From contig JAFBJZ010000224.1 of assembly GCA_016785225.1 (NCBI GenBank), forward strand, positions 701,001 through 765,000: 64,000 nucleotides of DNA, in the 5' to 3' direction. This document shows positions 58,951 through 64,000 of this stretch, piece by piece. The DNA is from Psettodes erumei. Its lineage: Eukaryota > Chordata > Actinopteri > Pleuronectiformes > Psettodidae. Both the position numbers and the translations under genes were made by a program. Below the pieces are notes generated by a model. That model was not told the DNA's origin and searched no databases. It saw only the letters and a list, made by a program, of their open reading frames with translations. The number at the start of each line of letters is the position of its first letter. Position 1 is the first letter of the stretch.

Positions 58951-60173
58951 CGCCGAAGGATTTTACGTATGAAACAGACAAGAAGGAACTCAAAAGCTAC
59001 ATTTTTGGGTTTTCTCCTTCGTGAGTAACTTTTAAATCTGTCAGTCAGTAAAATTTTTTGACCTTGGCTTAATTGACCAATCTTTTCACCACTGTTTCCC
59101 ACTTTTTCCTTCATGGCGCTCGTGGGGTTTGTATACAGTTCTCTCTGTGTGAGAGCGCGGTGGAATTAGCAGAAACATGTTTTCTTTTCTTTTTTTTCCC
59201 TCTCTCCCTGCCACTTGGTCTTGAGACTCCGTCAGTAATTAAAGCACCACCTGAGGTGGCTGGAGCTGATTTGATGAGGGTTGCCAAAGATGAAGAGAAT
59301 GGGCTTGGTACAGCAAAAAAAGACCATTATATCACCGGCTTATTGCACTATTGTGCGCTCCTCCAGCGGGAGCTGGGCTTGGTGTTTTTTCTCCCCCTTT
59401 ATCGCGCACGCTCCGCTATCCCCCCCCCCCCGTGCACGCTCCCTCTTTTTTTTTTTCTCTCGTACCTCCTTCTCAACCTCGACTCCAGAAATAGAGCCTG
59501 TCAGCGCTTTTTACACTCTTTCCTTAGTTGTCCCTTTGTTTTCTCTCAGTTACTGCACTTTCTGTTTCTTCTCTTCTGTTTTTTTTTTTTTTCCTGTAGC
59601 GCAGCTGAAATGTACTAACCTCCCAACAGTTTGATGGAGCTAATTTATGTCTTTTTAGTCTTGGCAGAAGTACAGCGCGAGTGCTTTGTTTCTGTTATTG
59701 CTCTTGTCTCCGCCTGCATTTTAATTTGGAGATGACAACAAACCCCGGAAATGTTTGAACTTCATTGAGTCAGCATCCGAGCTCCAGTGCGTTCCCCTTA
59801 TCTGCATAATTAAGCATGTATCAGAATATATATATATATACACAGTGGACGTAATGAACCGTACCTTCCTCACTTTTCACCTTCTCGTTTTTCACTAACC
59901 TTCAGTGTTAACTGTACCCAGCCCTCAGCACTCTTTTTTGCTGTCTCCTCTCTCTGATTCCCCATCACTTTTTTTATCTACTGCCTATCCTTTCCTCTGC
60001 TCCTGCCTTTAACTCTCTTTCCTGCTCTTTCACTCCCCCTCCCATATCAGCGACACCTCTGCCAAACCCATCATTTCAGCTTCTTCCCTCTCTCCTCCCT
60101 CTTTTGCTCTCCATCTCCTGTCAGCTACCACCCCCCCCCGATTCTTTCGCTTCTTATGTCCCTCTCTCCATCC

Positions 60174-60207
<34 letters not shown>

Positions 60208-60230
60208 GTGCCTTGCTCTCCCCTCCTATC
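58951..60230. repeat. Long pyrimidine-skewed stretch
   Basis: The plus strand is unusually C/T-rich, strongest at 59170-59215, 59390-59600 and 59860-60210, ending in a (TC)n run at about 60183-60207. The 181-codon Phe/Leu-rich frame at 59073-59618 results from this skew. TAATTA occurs at 59236-59241 and 59807-59812, and 59640-59840 is less skewed and may be a small regulatory element. Confidence 0.6.
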
Positions 60231-62230
60231 TGGGGTGGTGTGTATGTCCTGGCTCTGGCTTCTGTGGATATTAAGCTGTAACAGGCAATGCGCTGCGTTG
60301 GTCTCTGATGTATGTGTGACCTGCTTTCCACCAGACCCAATCTCCGGCAGCCTGCCTGCCTGCCTGCCTGCACTGCACTGCCTGCTCGCCTTTTCTGGGT
60401 TAGCCCCCGCCAAAGATGAGCAGCAGTCTTAGCCTGCATCCCGCAGCCAGCCCGGTGGTGCGGTGGTGTCGGGGGACAACCCTGAACTGGCAGCGGCGGA
60501 CCAGTTCTTTTATCTGGCTGCTTGAACAGGTTGTTGTAAAAGCGAGGCCGAACCCCGCGTGTGAAGAGCCACCCGCTCGACAACACGGTCCGCAAGGACG
60601 CAGCGCGCATTCCTTGCTGTATAATGATAAAATCGAGTACAGCAAATTATTTGCTCACGAGGAGAGCAAAAGTACACAAGAACGTTTCTCTTTGAAGTGC
60701 TCCCTGCTTTCACTCGCAAATTTTTCTCTTTTTCTCCTGCGCCCTCTCTCACTTCCTTTGTTACATATCCTCTAATCTTTTATTTGCGAAAAGAAAAAAG
60801 GGAAACTGCTTTATTTTTTTCCCTGTCCCCAGCACTTTTTTGTTGCTGATGACATGCATCTGTTTAAATTAGCAGCCCAGCCTCTGTGGAGACTCGCTTT
60901 ATGCTGCACAAAAAGAAGTGAAGGAGACCCACACTGGTACCAGGGAGGCATGAACAGAAACCTTTAGCTTATTGACAGATACAAAAGGTTTTCTGAAAGC
61001 CAGATGAGCTGTTGGGGGTGGGGGGGGGGGGTACTGTGACCTACGCTTACCTTCCACCAGTAGGGGGCTTCCTATGAGGACGCCCCGCAGCTACCCCAGC
61101 AGAGGGTCAACTGCTGTACCATGAATCCCACGGGACCTTGTGTGGAGTTCTTGTGTGCGGCTCCAACTTGCCCATGATTTCACCTCCCCGTTGTTGCTTG
61201 TGCGTCCCACCCTGCCTGCGATTGTTGTGCTACAGAAAACAACGCTATCACCCGGGGCGATGCGCGGCTTTGTTGATCAATGAGGCGCATAGGACTTTTC
61301 AGTCGAGGGATAAACTCAGAAGTGCAGGATGTTGGGAGTTGGGGACAGTGCTTCATTTTTATTTATTTATATTTTTTTGCGGGTCTTATGGAAGACACAA
61401 CACCCCTGTGTTAAATTAAACCCTGTGCATTTCAGTAAGCAGACGTTGCATGTTGCCAATTGTGAACAAGTCTGCAGAGGGCAGATGATGCTCCAGCAGC
61501 TTGATTTCATTTCCTGTTGGAAGGCGTAATGTCGGGAAAGTCTCACACCGCGCTCTCCATTAACCCCCGCACCTCCAGACACAGCTGTCCCGTTCTCTAA
61601 CCCCACCCCCAGCAGGTGCCAGGACGCGCGCCCATTTTGCACGCCGCCATCCTTCATCAGCGGGCCAGCGAAGATCTCCAACTGCAACACCTTTTGTTTT
61701 CTTTCCATGAGCCTCAAACGCATCATCTCCCCGTGAAGACGAGGGTGGCATCTTTTCACATGTACAGTAGCTTCCCATTGGTTGTAGAAACGTGGAGTGT
61801 GGACTGTCGCGTTGTGACAGATGTGTTTAAGTCCTGTTTGGTTCACAGTCGTATACTAATCTTTTGACAGTGCAGTGTTTCGTCAGGATGGTTGTCCATC
61901 AGGCGACTGACGCCGACGGTCTCGCAGCATCTCGGGATCTACGCGCGCCCGGCCCTGCAGGCGTCCGGGATGCTCATCCAGCAGTCCCAACACTACCCCT
62001 CTCCCCCGGGGTAGTAGCTAACAAGATGTGTTCACGCCAACGCATTCCTGACGGATTTCTCGCGAACTTGCTCAGCAGCACAGGTGGGCGGTGGGGGGGC
62101 CCAAACGGAGGCCCCACCCCAGAGGGCTTCGCCTGGTGAGGGCCGCTTCACAACAAAGCCAGAGCGGCGTGGACGAGATGGAAGCAACACATCAGCGTTA
62201 TTTATGGTGTACAGGAAGATCATTACGGCT
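60231..62230. other. Mixed non-coding sequence with a CTCF-like site
   Basis: A (CCTG)5 tract at 60351-60370, G12 at 61020-61031 and a CTCF-like core at 61057-61068. The start codon at 60416 has a purine at -3, but its 119-codon frame has no domain. Overlapping minus frames (60125-60610, 61367-61846) are likewise unrecognised. Confidence 0.45.
61057..61068 (+). promoter_or_regulatory. CTCF-like core motif
   Basis: CCAGTAGGGGGC fits the CTCF core CCASYAGRKGGC at all 12 positions; the two bases after it (TT) do not fit the extended consensus. A G12 run lies 25 bases upstream. Confidence 0.4.
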
Positions 62231-63110
62231 GCTTCAATCTTAGCCTGATGGATGCCTCTAAGTGCCTCCTCTTCTTGATCTTTAATGGTACCTTGTAATC
62301 AATGGAATACCTGACCCCCACTGCCCCCCTCAACTTAATCCTCCTGCCATCTTTTTTTTTTTTTTTTTCAAGCGGGGTCCACGTGGATTGAGTTTTAAAA
62401 GGGAGGTAATTAAACCAGTGGCAGCTGAGAACTTATTATGCCGGTGAAAGAGGAGATGCCTATACGTCGGCCCGCTGATCGTTCACAAGTTATCTTTAAT
62501 CCCCCATAACATTAAAGGCCGGCCATTCATCAAGTCACAGGGCAGCTTTGTGCACTGAAAGGCTTCTGTCGCTGCCTTTTTTTTTTTTCCCCCGAAACAT
62601 AATTGAAATTTTTTCTCCCCCCCACCCTTCTCTCTCAGCAACACTCTCCGGAGCGCTCCACCTTAAATCGAAAACAAACTGGTATCAATAAATTAATGCA
62701 ACATCTCAGGATACAGTAAATTAACTATTGCTGCGGGGCCCTATTTCAAACTCTCTCCTCTGCCCTTACAAAAATAACAATGTGAATATCAAAGCTCATT
62801 GTTGTTTTTTTTGTTGTTTTTTTTTGGGAAGAGGGGGGTGCCCAGCAGACACATTTATACAGTGCACCGTAATTATAGTTTTGTAATTAAAACAGTGGTC
62901 AAGTCGGGAGATCACACGGAGGTTGCCGATGTTGTTTCGCTGCATTTCTGCTGGCGCACAATCATAGCTGGACTGCCAGCGGCCAGTGAAAGGATGTTTT
63001 CATGCTCTGGAATAGAATATTCATAAGCTGTGCAAATGGGTGGGATTGAGGAGTATTGTGCTCTCTAATAGGAGGATAAAGGGCATCGTTTATTGCTGTG
63101 TTTTGCTGTG
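62231..63110. promoter_or_regulatory. Candidate conserved non-coding element cluster
   Basis: TAATTA at 62407-62412, 62870-62875 and 62884-62889 (the last two 14 bases apart), and a POU-dimer half motif GAATATTCAT at 63015-63024. AT-rich, otherwise repeat-poor sequence is interrupted by T runs (17 T at 62352-62368, others near 62577-62588 and 62803-62825). The close TAATTA pair is typical of homeodomain-bound enhancers. Confidence 0.45.
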
Positions 63111-64000
63111 AAGCTTAAACAAAACAAAACAGTGTATGAAAAGTGTTTAAATCGTTCGCTCGGAGACCTCGATGACAAAAAAGTGCCGGCTGTGGCCTTT
63201 GGACTTTTTTACTGTTGTAGTTTAACAAGTAAGTTTATAAATACGTGTCTTTTGTCCGTTGAACGTACTTTTCAGGGTTTGGGTGTTTTGCGACCTGGCG
63301 GCCCACCATCTCCCATCAAGCATGCAGCAACGTTGTGACTGCTGTTGACTCGCATGAGAATTTTAACGTGGGAGACGGATCTGGTTCCCGTGGCGAGGTC
63401 TGGCGGAGCACGACTACCCCGAAGCCACGCATCTCCATTCAGATGGCGTTCGGGGACGAGGGGAGCGCCGCCGCGTTCCTTTTGTTGAGCGTTCCCGATG
63501 TTTCCGCCGCTTATGTGGTAAAAGCTTTTCCTCTTTTGTCACCTTCGCTCTCGGTCGAGCGCATCGCGATACGGTTCGGACTGGGAACCAGTGACCCATG
63601 TCACCGGCTGGCACGGGCTTCTTCTCACGTATGGGTGGCGGGCGCTTTTCCAGCTGCCTCCTCCTCCTCCTCCTCCTCCTCCTCCAGCCTTTTCCGTGTT
63701 TATCGGCGACTCGAGATGGAAAAGGAAAAAAAAATGCAGGTATCGGCGAGCTGAAGGTGTTGCAGAAGAGCGAGCTTGATGTATTGTGAAAGCTACCTCT
63801 TCCTCTCAGTCTTCGCTGTATACTCACCGTGTGCCAAAATGTTTCAGACGACATGCTCTCCTCACTCTCCATCGACGTGGAAGCTGGCCAGAGTGGAGGA
63901 GAGAGCGAGGCGAAGTGTAACAGGGAGAAGTTTTGGCGGGCCGAGCGGCTATGAAATACAACCTTCCAGTGGTTATTGCTGCAGTAAAGGCAGATACATA
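63111..64000. other. Mixed, partly CpG-rich sequence at the window end
   Basis: 63111-63330 is unique and AT-leaning. 63340-63650 is CpG-rich. A (CCT)n run of 29 bases lies at 63657-63685. The frames here (63335-63754 plus, 63414-63872 minus) are Ser- or Arg-rich because of the repeat and show no domain. A gene could begin just outside the window, but nothing proves it. Confidence 0.4.
63657..63685. repeat. (CCT)n microsatellite
   Basis: Nine CCT units plus two bases. It encodes Ser, Pro or Leu runs in plus frames and an Arg run on the minus strand; none is part of a recognised protein. Confidence 0.9.

Noticed and set aside
59073..59618. 181-codon frame rich in Phe and Leu
   Set aside because: It is produced by a polypyrimidine-skewed stretch; long T/C runs avoid stop codons in this strand and frame.
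60416..60775. Possible start codon with purine at -3 and a 119-codon frame
   Set aside because: No domain and no visible splice structure, and an opposite-strand frame of similar length overlaps it.
1..64000. tRNA, rRNA, snRNA or known microRNA genes
   Set aside because: I looked for tRNA B-box-like GGTTCGAATCC words and for familiar microRNA cores on reading through and recognised none. A covariance-model scan was not possible.
1..64000. CRISPR arrays, bacterial operons or phage genes
   Set aside because: No regularly spaced direct repeats, no ribosome-binding-site-led gene series, and sequence character is vertebrate.

Overview
This window looks like a gene-free piece of a vertebrate nuclear genome, most likely a teleost fish. 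The fish assignment is an inference. It rests on frequent (CA)n/(GT)n microsatellites, many mononucleotide tracts, CpG-bearing GC-rich patches, a degenerate L2/CR1-type retrotransposon of a kind common in fish, and the absence of any recognisable Alu, L1 or B1-like element. No bacterial or viral signature is present. No reading frame on either strand carries a protein domain I recognise, apart from the reverse-transcriptase fossil. The longest open frames (160 to 224 codons) are low-complexity or arginine/serine-rich and lie in GC-rich or repeat sequence, as expected by chance. I therefore annotate no intact gene. I also recognise no tRNA, rRNA or microRNA, although unfamiliar exons of a long non-coding RNA could not be seen by eye.

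The window alternates between two textures. One is repeat-poor, AT-leaning sequence dense in homeodomain cores (TAATTA), POU octamers (ATGCAAAT) and PBX/MEIS sites; it resembles the conserved non-coding enhancers around vertebrate developmental regulators. The strongest such blocks are 1601-2130, 3556-3770, 5811-6400, 10521-11400, 12321-13640, 17561-19220, 25041-26540, 28981-29210, 30271-30840, 31681-32180, 32781-34240, 35481-36090, 38711-39300, 46701-46960, 49111-49580, 50921-51190, 53331-54820 and 62231-63110. The other texture is background: microsatellites, poly-A/T and poly-C/G tracts, polypyrimidine stretches and GC-rich CpG-bearing segments.

The only mobile element I can support well is at 2663-3085. 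It is a reverse-transcriptase fragment broken by two frame changes and an in-frame stop, with the catalytic YADD box reading YAHD. A possible terminal remnant of a DNA transposon lies near 13756.

The best overall reading is a regulatory landscape: an array of candidate enhancers with few insertions, probably serving a transcription-factor gene outside the window. I cannot name that gene. Conservation was not measured here, so every enhancer call is a hypothesis from composition and motifs. Motif counts are by hand and may miss instances.
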